DNA of 11,518 bases, taken from contig JBBRYB010000079.1 of NCBI GenBank assembly GCA_038238115.1, positions 1-11,518 of the forward strand. The letters are read 5' to 3'. Position 1 is the first letter of the stretch, and every line of letters starts with the position of its first letter. Below the pieces are notes generated by a model. It was not told the origin of the DNA, ran no database searches, and saw only the letters and a list, made by a program, of their open reading frames with translations. This document shows positions 1 to 5,941 of this stretch, piece by piece. This DNA is from JBBRYB01 sp038238115 (GTDB lineage Bacteria; Actinomycetota; Actinomycetes; Propionibacteriales; Nocardioidaceae). The position numbers and the translations under genes were made by a program.

Positions 1-233
1 ACGTTGCCGAAGTCGAGCCCTAAGCCGGTCCGCGCAGCGGCGCCCGACCCTCGGTCAACCCACTTCGAACGTCCGGCACGCGGTCCCAGATGCCCGACCC
101 CATGCGGCGCCGGCGCAGGTGGCTCACATGTCTGCCGCGGTCGTCCCGTTCACCCGTCCGCTGACGTTCCCGGGACTGGGGCGTCGTACGGTGAGAACAG
201 AACGTCCGCCGCCGCTCGGCAGATTCCGATGTT
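1..233. other. Left-edge region without a recognisable gene
   Basis: Both strands have open frames here, but none has a ribosome binding site, a recognisable motif or family resemblance, and they overlap one another as expected for GC-rich DNA. I see no gene. The stretch ends where the hairpin repeat begins. It may hold eroded coding sequence too degraded to recognise. Confidence 0.5.
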
Positions 234-366
234 TGCACTCTCCCTTTCGCATGTTGGGGGGCGACAACATGGGGACGCTGAGTGCATTTTAGGTCGTGTG
301 GCCGCTCAGCTCCCGAACTCGGGCATCGCGTCGAGAGACCGCGTTGAGATCAGGGGGTCGTGCTGC
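234..366 (-). repeat. Hairpin-tail repeat, copy 1
   Basis: Positions 234-286 form an imperfect long hairpin: outer arms TGCACTC (234-240) and GAGTGCA (280-286), then TCCC (241-244) with GGGA (272-275), then perfect inner arms CATGTTG (250-256) and CAACATG (265-271) around an 8-nt loop. Positions 287-366 continue with sequence nearly identical to copy 2 at 2531-2607. Read on the minus strand, this flank looks like the last codons of a gene (in copy 2 it ends D-L-N-A-A-L-D-A-M-P-E-F-G-S then stop), followed about 20 nt later by the hairpin. Copy 1 has an extra base in that reading frame. A 3' end plus hairpin present more than once suggests the terminal part of a mobile element, but the parent element is not recognised. 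Confidence 0.75.
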
Positions 367-457
367 GCCGACGACTTGACGGGTCATAGGCGGTGGAGAG
401 ACGCACCTAGCGCGGTGAGCGGCCACGAAAAATTCGAGTCCGAGAGACCGATCCTGT

Positions 458-480
458 ACCGGTAGACGATCGCTACCGGT
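458..480. promoter_or_regulatory. Perfect inverted repeat (8-bp arms)
   Basis: ACCGGTAG (458-465) and CTACCGGT (473-480) are perfect inverted copies with a 7-nt spacer. The shape fits an operator for a dimeric repressor or a small RNA hairpin. No intact gene starts next to it on either strand, so any regulated gene may have been lost. Confidence 0.35.
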
Positions 481-551
481 CAGTTCGGTTTGGGAGTCCG
501 GGGTTGCGAGGGGCGACGGCGGTCGACTGCACGATGGAGGTGGTGGTCTGC

Positions 552-623
552 AGCGACAGCGCTTTCCATCGATCCAGCCGCCCCGTAGATCACGGCATTC
601 TTGTCTGCCAGCAGCACTGTCAT
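552..623 (-). pseudogene. N-terminal remnant of a short-chain dehydrogenase/reductase
   Basis: On the minus strand the frame from 623 reads MTVLLADKNAVIYGAAGS followed by about six residues compatible with the SDR family. That family starts with a beta strand and a glycine-rich NAD(P)-binding loop (T/Y-G-x-x-x-G). After about 24 residues the resemblance stops and the frame closes at 480 without the rest of the roughly 250-residue enzyme. An AGGAGG motif (624-629) lies exactly 6 nt before a GTG at 617-615, so the original start was probably that GTG and not the ATG at 623. The remnant lies downstream of, and in the same direction as, the DHFR-like gene. What I see is the loop and the ribosome binding site. 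The loss of the catalytic half (Y-x-x-x-K) by deletion is inferred. Confidence 0.55.
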
Positions 624-666
624 CCTCCTATTGGTGTTGTTGCGCGAGACCGGACACGAAGAGATC

Positions 667-691
667 CTCGGCGATCGAAGCGGTCGCCGAG
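667..691. promoter_or_regulatory. Perfect inverted repeat upstream of the SDR remnant
   Basis: CTCGGCGA (667-674) and TCGCCGAG (684-691) are perfect 8-bp inverted arms around a 9-nt spacer. On the minus strand the dyad lies about 45 nt before the SDR ribosome binding site, a position suited to an operator or leader hairpin. No T-tract follows, so a classical terminator is less likely. Confidence 0.3.
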
Positions 692-763
692 CGCTGCGGC
701 CGGTGTGAGGATTGCCCAGCAAGATGACGAACGAGATCACGATCCCGCCCCTTGTCGGAGCTG

Positions 764-776
764 GGCCTTAGAGGCC
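764..776 (-). terminator. Weak hairpin downstream of the DHFR-like gene
   Basis: GGCCT (764-768) and AGGCC (772-776) form a 5-bp stem with a 3-nt loop, about 29 nt past the stop of the minus-strand DHFR-like gene. There is no U-tract, so this is only a candidate terminator. Confidence 0.2.
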
Positions 777-804
777 TGAGTGTTCGTGTCGGTTGTGGTT
801 CGCG

Positions 805-1365
805 CTACCTGGCTATGCCGTAGGTCGTGAGGACGATTGTCGAGCCGAAACGCCGAACATCCTGCAAAACCAGCTCAGGCACGTTGTGCTCGTCTTGAAA
901 CAGTCGTCGACCATGGCCGAGCACGACCGGATAAGTGAATAGGCGGTACTCGTCGACGAGACCGAGCACGATCAGCTCGTGGACGAGGGTGATGCTGCCC
1001 GTCGTCACGATGTCCTTGCCCTGCTGCTCTTTGAGTGCTGTGACCTCGTCGACGACCGAGCCACGAAGAATCGTCGTGTTCTCCCGCCCCGGCTCGGTCA
1101 AAGTGGAGGAGACGACAAATTTCTGCACCTGGTCAAGGTGCGCGGCGATGCCCGTCGTGTCGTTGGTCTGCTGCGCCCAGAAAGCTCGCATCTCTTCGAA
1201 CGATGTCCGGCCCAGCAGCAGCGCGTCCGATGCGGCGGACTGTTCCTGGAGGACTGCAGTGACTGCGGCGAGGTCCGCGGTGTCATCACCGGGCGCGAAC
1301 CATCCGCCGGAGGAGTCGATGACTCCGTCGACCGTGACGTTCTCGGTCACCACGAGTTTACGCAT
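805..1365 (-). CDS. Dihydrofolate reductase family protein (RibD C-terminal-like)
   Basis: A 186-residue protein, the usual length for the stand-alone RibD-C/DHFR-like family common in actinobacteria. Visible features are the N-terminal strand with T-x-D-G-V-I-D (residues 11-17), the L-G-R-T-S-F-E motif (51-57) at the nucleotide-binding helix, an I-V-T-T-G-S block (119-124) ahead of the second phosphate-binding helix, and the conserved D-E-Y-R-L-F-T-Y-P-V-V-L-G (138-150) with G-R-R-L-F. Members are presumed NAD(P)H-dependent cytosolic reductases, but most have no assigned substrate and they are not the housekeeping folate enzyme. The ATG at 1365 is chosen because family alignments start at M-R-K-L and because a TACGAT box lies 6 nt upstream. 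No ribosome binding site is visible, which fits a leaderless transcript. Confidence 0.9.
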   Translation of the reverse strand: MRKLVVTENVTVDGVIDSSGGWFAPGDDTADLAAVTAVLQEQSAASDALLLGRTSFEEMRAFWAQQTNDTTGIAAHLDQVQKFVVSSTLTEPGRENTTILRGSVVDEVTALKEQQGKDIVTTGSITLVHELIVLGLVDEYRLFTYPVVLGHGRRLFQDEHNVPELVLQDVRRFGSTIVLTTYGIAR

Positions 1366-1371
1366 GAGCGC

Positions 1372-1377
1372 ATCGTA
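1372..1377 (-). promoter_or_regulatory. Putative leaderless -10 box of the DHFR-like gene
   Basis: On the minus strand TACGAT (1377 to 1372) is followed by 6 nt and then the ATG at 1365. TANNNT at this distance places the transcription start at or next to the start codon, the usual layout of leaderless actinobacterial genes. No good -35 hexamer is seen. Confidence 0.4.
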
Positions 1378-1539
1378 CGAGGCGGGCGGTTAGCTGAGTC
1401 GACTACGCATGTCTCGCAAGCCGAACCCAGCGGTCACAGCGGTGGCCATTGGCACACACCATGCGGGTACGGAACGGGTCGCCCGTATGGAGATCGCCTA
1501 CCCGAAAATGGCGTAATCGAGATTTTGGGCACAAGGAGG

Positions 1540-1571
1540 CCCGGCCGAAATCTCCCCGATGAGCGGCCGGG
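1540..1571 (+). promoter_or_regulatory. Hairpin in the leader region of the VOC gene
   Basis: CCCGGCCG (1540-1547) and CGGCCGGG (1564-1571) are perfect 8-bp arms with a 16-nt loop, about 70 nt before the VOC start. An AGGAGG (1533-1538) sits directly before the left arm, but no start codon lies at a useful distance after it. The hairpin could be the terminator of a lost gene or a leader structure. Confidence 0.3.
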
Positions 1572-1642
1572 GGTCGGCGTGAATGCGGCCGCAGACGCTT
1601 GCCGGTGTTTGCGCTGCGGCGGCGCGTGACATGATCAGCGGC

Positions 1643-1984
1643 ATGACGATCAAGCGGGTTCTCGCTCAGTCGACCGTCGGTGACCTAGCGGTCGCGGAGG
1701 ATTGGTACACGCGCCTATTCGGCCGGCATCCGGACGCGCGGCCAATGGAGGGTCTGCTCGAATGGCACCTTTCCGACACGTTTGGAGTCCAGGTCTGGGC
1801 CGAGGCAGAGCGCGCCGGACACTCGGCGATGGTGCTCGACGAGTCCGATCTTGACGCCCTCGCCGCTCGCTTGGACGCGGCCGGCATCTCGCACGACGGA
1901 CCGCAGGACGTGACATCGTCGAGGATCCTGTCGCTGGTCGACCCAGATGGCAATCGCATCGTCTTCACTGGTGCCTTCGCCTGA
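1643..1984 (+). CDS. VOC family protein (glyoxalase/bleomycin resistance fold)
   Basis: A 113-residue single-domain protein of the vicinal oxygen chelate superfamily. It has the N-terminal beta-alpha module with the D-x-x-x-A-x-D-W-Y-T-R-L-F-G signature (residues 14-27) and the C-terminal strand pair ending V-D-P-D-G-N-R-I-V-F-T (99-109), the usual VOC C-terminal hallmark. These small proteins pair two beta-alpha modules or dimerise to form a metal or ligand pocket. Functions range from glyoxalase to antibiotic binding, and this one cannot be assigned. The start at 1643 is preferred over the in-frame ATG at 1631 and the upstream extension because the family begins M-x-I-K-R-V. No Shine-Dalgarno sequence is visible. 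The gene converges with the VOC pseudogene on the other strand. Confidence 0.88.
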   Translation: MTIKRVLAQSTVGDLAVAEDWYTRLFGRHPDARPMEGLLEWHLSDTFGVQVWAEAERAGHSAMVLDESDLDALAARLDAAGISHDGPQDVTSSRILSLVDPDGNRIVFTGAFA

Positions 1985-2059
1985 CCGACGCCGGCTCTTC
2001 CCCGCACGGTGTGGACCGCGCGCCGTCTTGGCGGATTGCGGGTTCCAGTTGCCAATCGG

Positions 2060-2446
2060 TCAGGGGGACGGTCTCGGCCCGAGCAGGTCCCATCGGTTGC
2101 CAGCGACATCAACGAAGACAGCCACGCGTCCGCACAGCTCGTCCCGTGGTTCGGTGACGAACTCCACGCCGCCGTGCGCATCCGCACGAAGGCGTTCTCG
2201 AAGTCGTCCACATTAGGAACATCCCAACGTGGCCCGCGTACGACCGAACCGGCTTCATGCTCACCGTCGGCCTGGGCGAGGAGCAGTGCGGTGGTCGCAC
2301 CAGGCGACCTCACGACGACCCAGCGCTGTGGCCGGCCGTCGTTAGTTAAGGATGGCGAGCTCGAAGCCGAGAACGTCGACGAACAACCGAATGGCGTCGT
2401 CGTAGTCGTTCACGAGTAGCGCGGCTCGGATACAGGGGTGGGTCAG
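2060..2446 (-). pseudogene. VOC family protein, multiply frameshifted
   Basis: Minus-strand pieces in different frames together give a full VOC protein. They are an N-terminal L-L-V-N-D-Y-D-D-A-I-R-L-F-V-D-V-L-G-F-E-L segment (around 2375-2437), then R-W-V-V-V-R-S-P-G-A-T-T-A-L-L-L-A, then Y-A-G-H-V-G-M-F-L-M, then V-D-D-F-E-N-A-F-V-R-M, and finally V-E-F-V-T-E-P-R-D-E with D-V-A-G-N-R-W-D-L-L-G-P before the stop at 2060. At least four frame changes are needed, including one near the AACTAAC at about 2339-2345. The expected start codon appears as CTG (2446-2444), possibly a mutated ATG. Reassembled length is about 128 residues, normal for the family, so decay was by small indels and not deletion. 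Several independent indels make sequencing error an unlikely full explanation. Confidence 0.8.
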
Positions 2447-2477
2447 GAGCGATCAGGAACCCGAGGGACTCTGCCCT

Positions 2478-2607
2478 TGCAACCCCCCAATCGCATGTTG
2501 GCGGGCGACAACATGGGGACGCCGAGTGCATTTGGGTCGTGTGGCCGATCAGCTCCCGAACTCGGGCATCGCGTCGAGAGCCGCGTTGAGATCAGAAGGT
2601 CGTGCTG
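2478..2607 (-). repeat. Hairpin-tail repeat, copy 2
   Basis: This copy lies in direct orientation to copy 1. The inner arms CATGTTG (2494-2500) and CAACATG (2509-2515) and the 8-nt loop (one base different from copy 1) are kept, while the outer left arm is degraded (2478 onwards) against GAGTGCA (2524-2530). Positions 2531-2607 match the copy 1 flank with few differences. On the minus strand a clean reading frame ends at the TGA 2551-2549 with D-L-N-A-A-L-D-A-M-P-E-F-G-S, about 20 nt before the hairpin. The similarity to copy 1 ends near 2607. Confidence 0.75.
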
Positions 2608-2697
2608 GCCGTCATGGACAACCGAGAACATCATCACCGACTGTCTGCGGCCGGCCTTCGCCGCGACCGTTTCCCCTCCCCCCTCACGTTCGTCAAG

Positions 2698-2703
2698 TAA
2701 AAT
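2698..2703 (+). promoter_or_regulatory. Putative -10 box of the terminase-like gene
   Basis: TAAAAT matches the TATAAT consensus at five of six positions and lies in a locally AT-richer patch about 47 nt before the GTG at 2750. No clear -35 hexamer is present at 17 nt spacing. The ribosome binding site GGAGG (2739-2743) is 6 nt before the GTG and decides the start. Confidence 0.4.
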
Positions 2704-2749
2704 CACGTTCTGGGTCGAAAAACCCGAATCGTCCAAACGGAGGCCAAAA

Positions 2750-3220
2750 GTGGGGTTACGCGGTCCTGCGCCCGACCCAGACGCCCTTCGACGGGACCGG
2801 CGCCGAACGACCAGGCGGGTTGGACGCCTTCCGGCCACTTTCGAGGGCCAAATCCCGTCGTGGCCGCTTCCTGGAAGCCCGACGGCGCGGGAAACGCAGC
2901 TTTGGGCGAAACCGCAGGTGAAACCGCAGACGAAACCGCAGACGAAACCGCAGACGAATATGTGGGTTCGGATGGGTTTGGAGCATGAGGTCGCCGTCTA
3001 TGCGCGTCGTCTGACCGAGTTCGAGTGCAAGAAGGCGCCGGCGAACCGCGGGACCATCGTTCGTCAAGGCGCCAAGGACTTGGGTATCTCGCTGAAGGGT
3101 ATGGCTCGTCACCGCTGGAAGATTTCGGCGGACGAGGTCGCTCCGAAGCGGGACGCGCTGATGTCTGCGGGCTCGGTGAAGGCGCGTCTGAGGGCTGCTG
3201 GGCCAGATCGCGCCAGCTGA
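2750..3220 (+). CDS. Orphan phage terminase small subunit-like protein
   Basis: A 156-residue protein starting at GTG 2750, with GGAGG 6 nt upstream. It resembles a family of small actinobacterial and actinophage proteins annotated as terminase small subunits: R-G-P-A-P-D-P-D-A-L-R-R-D-R at the N-terminus (residues 4-17), a proline-rich linker with S-W-P-L-P (37-41), a tryptophan block (L-W at 51-52, M-W at 71-72), E-H-E-V-A-V-Y-A-R-R (78-87), and a C-terminal D-L-G-I-S-L-K-G-M-A-R-H-R-W-K-I (110-125). In phages this subunit recognises packaging DNA and recruits the large ATPase/nuclease. No large subunit, portal or other phage gene is visible, so this is a lone remnant or domesticated copy. 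Residues 54-69 are an in-frame K-P-Q-T expansion inside a normally conserved segment, so function is uncertain. Family assignment rests on recalled motif patterns. Confidence 0.65.
   Translation: MGLRGPAPDPDALRRDRRRTTRRVGRLPATFEGQIPSWPLPGSPTARETQLWAKPQVKPQTKPQTKPQTNMWVRMGLEHEVAVYARRLTEFECKKAPANRGTIVRQGAKDLGISLKGMARHRWKISADEVAPKRDALMSAGSVKARLRAAGPDRAS
2909..2956 (+). repeat. 12-bp tandem repeat, four units
   Basis: Four consecutive 12-bp units (2909-2920, 2921-2932, 2933-2944, 2945-2956) of the type AAACCGCAGACG, the first differing in its last bases (AAACCGCAGGTG). The length is a multiple of three, so the array adds four K-P-Q-T-type units to the terminase-like protein without breaking its frame. 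This is a likely slippage-prone, length-variable site. Confidence 0.9.
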
Positions 3221-3222
3221 AC

Positions 3223-3380
3223 TAAAGCTTTCGTCGTCGTGGTGGGGAGCGTTAACGAGCCGGTGGTCAACGTTGTAGGCGACCAAATCACTGAAGTCGA
3301 TCACGCCTTGGCACAGCGCGCACTCTCCAGATATGGGGCGCGGAGAGGGTGGCGGCATGTGGCTGAGCCATCCGTGCTCT
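3223..3380 (-). other. Possible HNH endonuclease remnant
   Basis: The space between the terminase-like gene and the Asp-box gene has no clear gene. On the minus strand one frame contains C-A-L-C (cysteines at 3322-3320 and 3313-3311), I-D-F, and after about 14 residues V-D-H-R-L (3271 onwards). This resembles the first half of phage HNH nucleases (C-x-x-C then V-D-H). HNH genes often sit beside terminase genes, but usually on the same strand. The second C-x-x-C and the N/H residues of the fold are not found. The resemblance may be chance. Confidence 0.2.
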
Positions 3381-3488
3381 CGAACTGTCTGACGGAGACT
3401 GGGTGACAGTGCTGCGGCTGTTGACGCGTCGAGACGCGAGTGGAATAGTTCGGTCGCAACATTTCGTGCGCGTTTCGTGGGGGTCCTC

Positions 3489-5006
3489 ATGCAGAAGCGG
3501 GTAGGTCGGGCATTGCTACTGCTTCCGTGCGTCGTCGCATTGGGCTGGGCGGGGGTTCCCGCGGTCGCAGCCCGCGCTCACTCGCCGGTTGTGGTCCATC
3601 AGGGTCAGGTGACTCGACAAGACATCCCCAGCGAGCACGGCTCCGAGCCGGACACCGTGGTGGAGCCCGATGTCGCCGTATCGCCGACGAACTCCGACGT
3701 CGCCATCGCTGCCGCGCATGACTCACGCTTCGAAGACGGCGGAGCAGTGGACATCTCCGTCGCCTGGATGGTCGACGCGGGTGCGTCGTGGCAGCACATG
3801 CTGTTGCAAGGCATCACCCGCGCGACGGGCGGCCATTACGCCCGCGCGTCCGATCCGTCGCTTGCCTTCGGTCCGGACGGCACGGCGTATCTCTCGGTTC
3901 TTGCGTTCGACCTCAGGACCTGCCCCTCGGCCGTGGCTGTGCTGCGCTCGACCGACGGGGGCCAAACCTGGAGCAAGCCCTTCTACGCACACAAGAGCTC
4001 CTCGTGCAAATACATCGATGACAAGAATTGGATCGTCGTCGACAACTCGACAACGAGCCCGCACCATGGACGGATCTACCAGTTCTGGACTCCTTTCCTG
4101 TTCGGTGGAGGCGCCTACCTCGGTTCCCCCCAGGCGGTGCGCTGGTCTGACGACAAGGGCCGTTCCTGGAGCCGCACGCACTACGTCACGCCGATCCACT
4201 GCTCTACCCAGAACTCGCAGCCGATGATCCGCCCCGATGGCACGATCGTGGACACCTACTACGACTTCGGGGCTGCCGGCCTGGCGCCGGACGTCGTTCC
4301 TGGCGCGCAGCCAGAGTCACCGCGAGCTCGACTCCTGCTCAGCAATGCCGCGCCGGCCGCGATCGACGCCTCGGGGACGATCTATGCGTCAACCTCGAGC
4401 GACGGTGGCAAGACCTGGTCCCGCAAGAGCGAGGTTGCCGCGAACGCCGCCGGTTACGCACCCGGGGTGCGCTGCTGTCTGTTCGCCGCAAACATCGACT
4501 CCGTAACACATGCGATGTACGCAGTATGGGAAGGCGGCGTCGGCAACTCAGACCGCGTCTACGAGTCGTTCTCCCGCGACGGCAGGACCTGGTCCTCGCC
4601 AGTGCGAGTGTCGCGCGGTGACGTCAAAGGAGTGCAGCGGGTGAACGCCGATGTGGTTGCCCGCGGAGGCAACGTCTACGTCGGCTACGGCACCCGGACA
4701 CACCCCAAGCAAGACGGCGGAGTCGTGCAGCAGCAGGTGTCGGTCTCGAGCGATCATGGACGCAGCTTCGGGCCACCAACGTCGATCGGTCCGCGGTCGG
4801 TACTCAAGTACTCCGCACAGTCTCGAGGCCACTTCCGTGGCGACTACATCGGCGCGGCGATCGCACCCGGACGCGTCTACATGGTGTGGGCGGTCTCGTC
4901 GAAGCCGCCGGCGAACTCGACATCGAAGTACCATCAGGTGATCTACGGGGTGACACTGCGCCCATCTGGAATGCTGGCGAACTCGGCGACTCTCACACGG
5001 CGATAG
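3489..5006 (+). CDS. Secreted Asp-box (BNR, sialidase-fold) repeat protein
   Basis: A 505-residue protein with an N-terminal signal peptide: basic M-Q-K-R-V-G-R, a hydrophobic core at about residues 8-24 and a likely cleavage after A-V-A-A-R-A near 30. The body carries five Asp boxes (S-x-D-x-G-x-T-W type) at about 154-161, 220-227, 303-310, 362-368 and 420-427, spaced as in a beta-propeller of the sialidase/BNR superfamily. It also has E-P-D-V-A-V-S-P-T-N (59-68) and G-D-Y-I-G-A-A (451-457), typical of extracellular actinobacterial BNR proteins. I do not see the arginine triad context that would prove sialidase activity, so glycosidase function is unproven. The ATG at 3489 is chosen because G-T-G-G-G-G-G just upstream works as its ribosome binding site. 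The in-frame GTG at 3477 is the alternative and would add four residues. Confidence 0.85.
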   Translation: MQKRVGRALLLLPCVVALGWAGVPAVAARAHSPVVVHQGQVTRQDIPSEHGSEPDTVVEPDVAVSPTNSDVAIAAAHDSRFEDGGAVDISVAWMVDAGASWQHMLLQGITRATGGHYARASDPSLAFGPDGTAYLSVLAFDLRTCPSAVAVLRSTDGGQTWSKPFYAHKSSSCKYIDDKNWIVVDNSTTSPHHGRIYQFWTPFLFGGGAYLGSPQAVRWSDDKGRSWSRTHYVTPIHCSTQNSQPMIRPDGTIVDTYYDFGAAGLAPDVVPGAQPESPRARLLLSNAAPAAIDASGTIYASTSSDGGKTWSRKSEVAANAAGYAPGVRCCLFAANIDSVTHAMYAVWEGGVGNSDRVYESFSRDGRTWSSPVRVSRGDVKGVQRVNADVVARGGNVYVGYGTRTHPKQDGGVVQQQVSVSSDHGRSFGPPTSIGPRSVLKYSAQSRGHFRGDYIGAAIAPGRVYMVWAVSSKPPANSTSKYHQVIYGVTLRPSGMLANSATLTRR

Positions 5007-5009
5007 GCG

Positions 5010-5151
5010 CAACTGGCCGCACCTCTCCACGGGGTACTCGCCCTGGTTGTCCGGCACCCACCAGACGAAGTTGATGCCCGGCCGGACGGTGCCGTCGACG
5101 AACGCCTCCCAACCCGCCGGGCTGCGCCGCCAGCCGCGGAGGAGTCCGCGG
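5010..5151 (-). pseudogene. Coding-like fragment cut off by the IS6 element
   Basis: On the minus strand, directly against the left end of the IS, a frame reads R-G-W-R-R-S-P-A-G-W-E-A-F-V-D-G, then V-R-P-G-I-N-F-V-W-W-V-P-D-N-Q-G-E-Y-P-V-E. Its composition and regular codon use look like real protein, not a shadow frame. I do not recognise the family. The upstream part should lie beyond the IS at 5942 and later, but no continuation is visible there, which suggests a deletion next to the element. The fragment's 3' end runs into the tail of the Asp-box gene. Confidence 0.4.
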
Positions 5152-5941
5152 GGCTCTGTTGCGTTGTCTGATCGGGCGGCAGGGTTGAGCCGTTCTGGCG
5201 CTGGTCAGATGGCGAGCACCAGTTCATCGAACACCGCCGGCAGCCGGTGGTGGGCTGGCGTGTCGGTGGCGATGTCGTAGTGTCCGCGCCTGAAATTCTG
5301 AACCAAGGCATGACCTGTGGCAAGGATCCGAGCTGAGCGGAAGGTCTTGAGTCCACGCATGGGTCGGAGCCTCGCTTTGAGCCGACCATGGTCGGCTTCG
5401 ACTCGGTTGTTCGCATACTGCTCAGTGTTATGCAGGGCACCTGGGATGAACTCGTCAAGAATGCGCGGGTAGGCCGGCGCCCGGTCCGTCGTCACCTCCA
5501 CCGGCACCACCCCAGCGGCCAGCGCCCGGCTTAAGAACGCCCAAGCGGCGGACAGATCGCGCCTGACGGACAGCCACACGTCGATGACCTGCCCGAACTG
5601 GTCGACCGCCCGGTACAGGTACGTCCACCGTCCGGTCACCTTGACGTAGGTCTCGTCGACGAACCACCGATCACCTGGCACATGCCGGCGAGGACGCGCG
5701 GCTTCGACGAACTCCGGCGTGAACCGCTGGACCCACCGGTAGACGGTGACATGGTCGACCTCGACTCCACGCTCGGCCAGCAACTCCTCGACATCTCGGT
5801 AGGACAACCCATACCGCAGGTACCACCGCACCGCGATCGAGATCACCTCGCGAGGGAACCGGAAACCAGCAAACGCGGAAGCCGAGGTCGAGGTCATGAG
5901 ACCAGTCTGAAGCCGGCCGGACCACCCAATGCAACAGAGCC
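5152..5941 (-). mobile_element. IS6-family insertion sequence (complete)
   Basis: A 790-bp element bounded by terminal inverted repeats GGCTCTGTTGCGTTG (5152-5166) and the inverse of GGCTCTGTTGCATTG (5927-5941), matching at 14 of 15 positions. The GGCTCTGTTGC start is the known end of the IS6100/IS6120 branch of the IS6 family. It contains one transposase gene filling most of its length. The 8-bp flanks, GTCCGCGG on the left (5144-5151) and GTGTGGGG on the right (5942-5949), are not a target duplication. IS6 elements move by replicative cointegration and often leave adjacent deletions, which would explain the mismatch. Confidence 0.92.
5205..5897 (-). CDS. IS6-family DDE transposase
   Basis: A 230-residue transposase of the expected IS6 length. 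The N-terminal R-F-P-R-E-V-I-S and W-Y-L-R-Y-G-L-S-Y-R-D-V-E-E-L-L lead a helix-turn-helix region (about 31-59, ending V-T-V-Y-R-W-V-Q-R-F). The catalytic core shows D81 in W-F-V-D-E-T-Y-V-K-V, D138 in T-T-D-R-A-P-A-Y, and E167 in N-N-R-V-E-A-D-H-G-R-L-K, with R-P-M-R-G-L-K after it. All three DDE positions and the family signature residues are present and the frame is uninterrupted, so the enzyme could be active. It catalyses cointegrate formation at the element's GGCTCTGTTGC ends. The start at 5897 gives the family's usual N-terminus. No strong ribosome binding site is visible. Confidence 0.95.
   Translation of the reverse strand: MTSTSASAFAGFRFPREVISIAVRWYLRYGLSYRDVEELLAERGVEVDHVTVYRWVQRFTPEFVEAARPRRHVPGDRWFVDETYVKVTGRWTYLYRAVDQFGQVIDVWLSVRRDLSAAWAFLSRALAAGVVPVEVTTDRAPAYPRILDEFIPGALHNTEQYANNRVEADHGRLKARLRPMRGLKTFRSARILATGHALVQNFRRGHYDIATDTPAHHRLPAVFDELVLAI

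Noticed and set aside
4..465. 153-residue plus-strand open frame at the left edge
   Set aside because: No ribosome binding site, no motif, and it runs straight through the hairpin repeat. It is an open frame expected by chance in GC-rich DNA.
1409..1516. 35-residue plus-strand ORF (M-S-R-K-P-N-P-A-V-T-A-V)
   Set aside because: Composition is not bad, but there is no ribosome binding site, promoter or family. Too short to support.
2438..2749. In-frame upstream extension of the terminase-like gene
   Set aside because: It crosses repeat copy 2 and the -10 box, and the GGAGG plus GTG at 2750 give a start that matches the family N-terminus.
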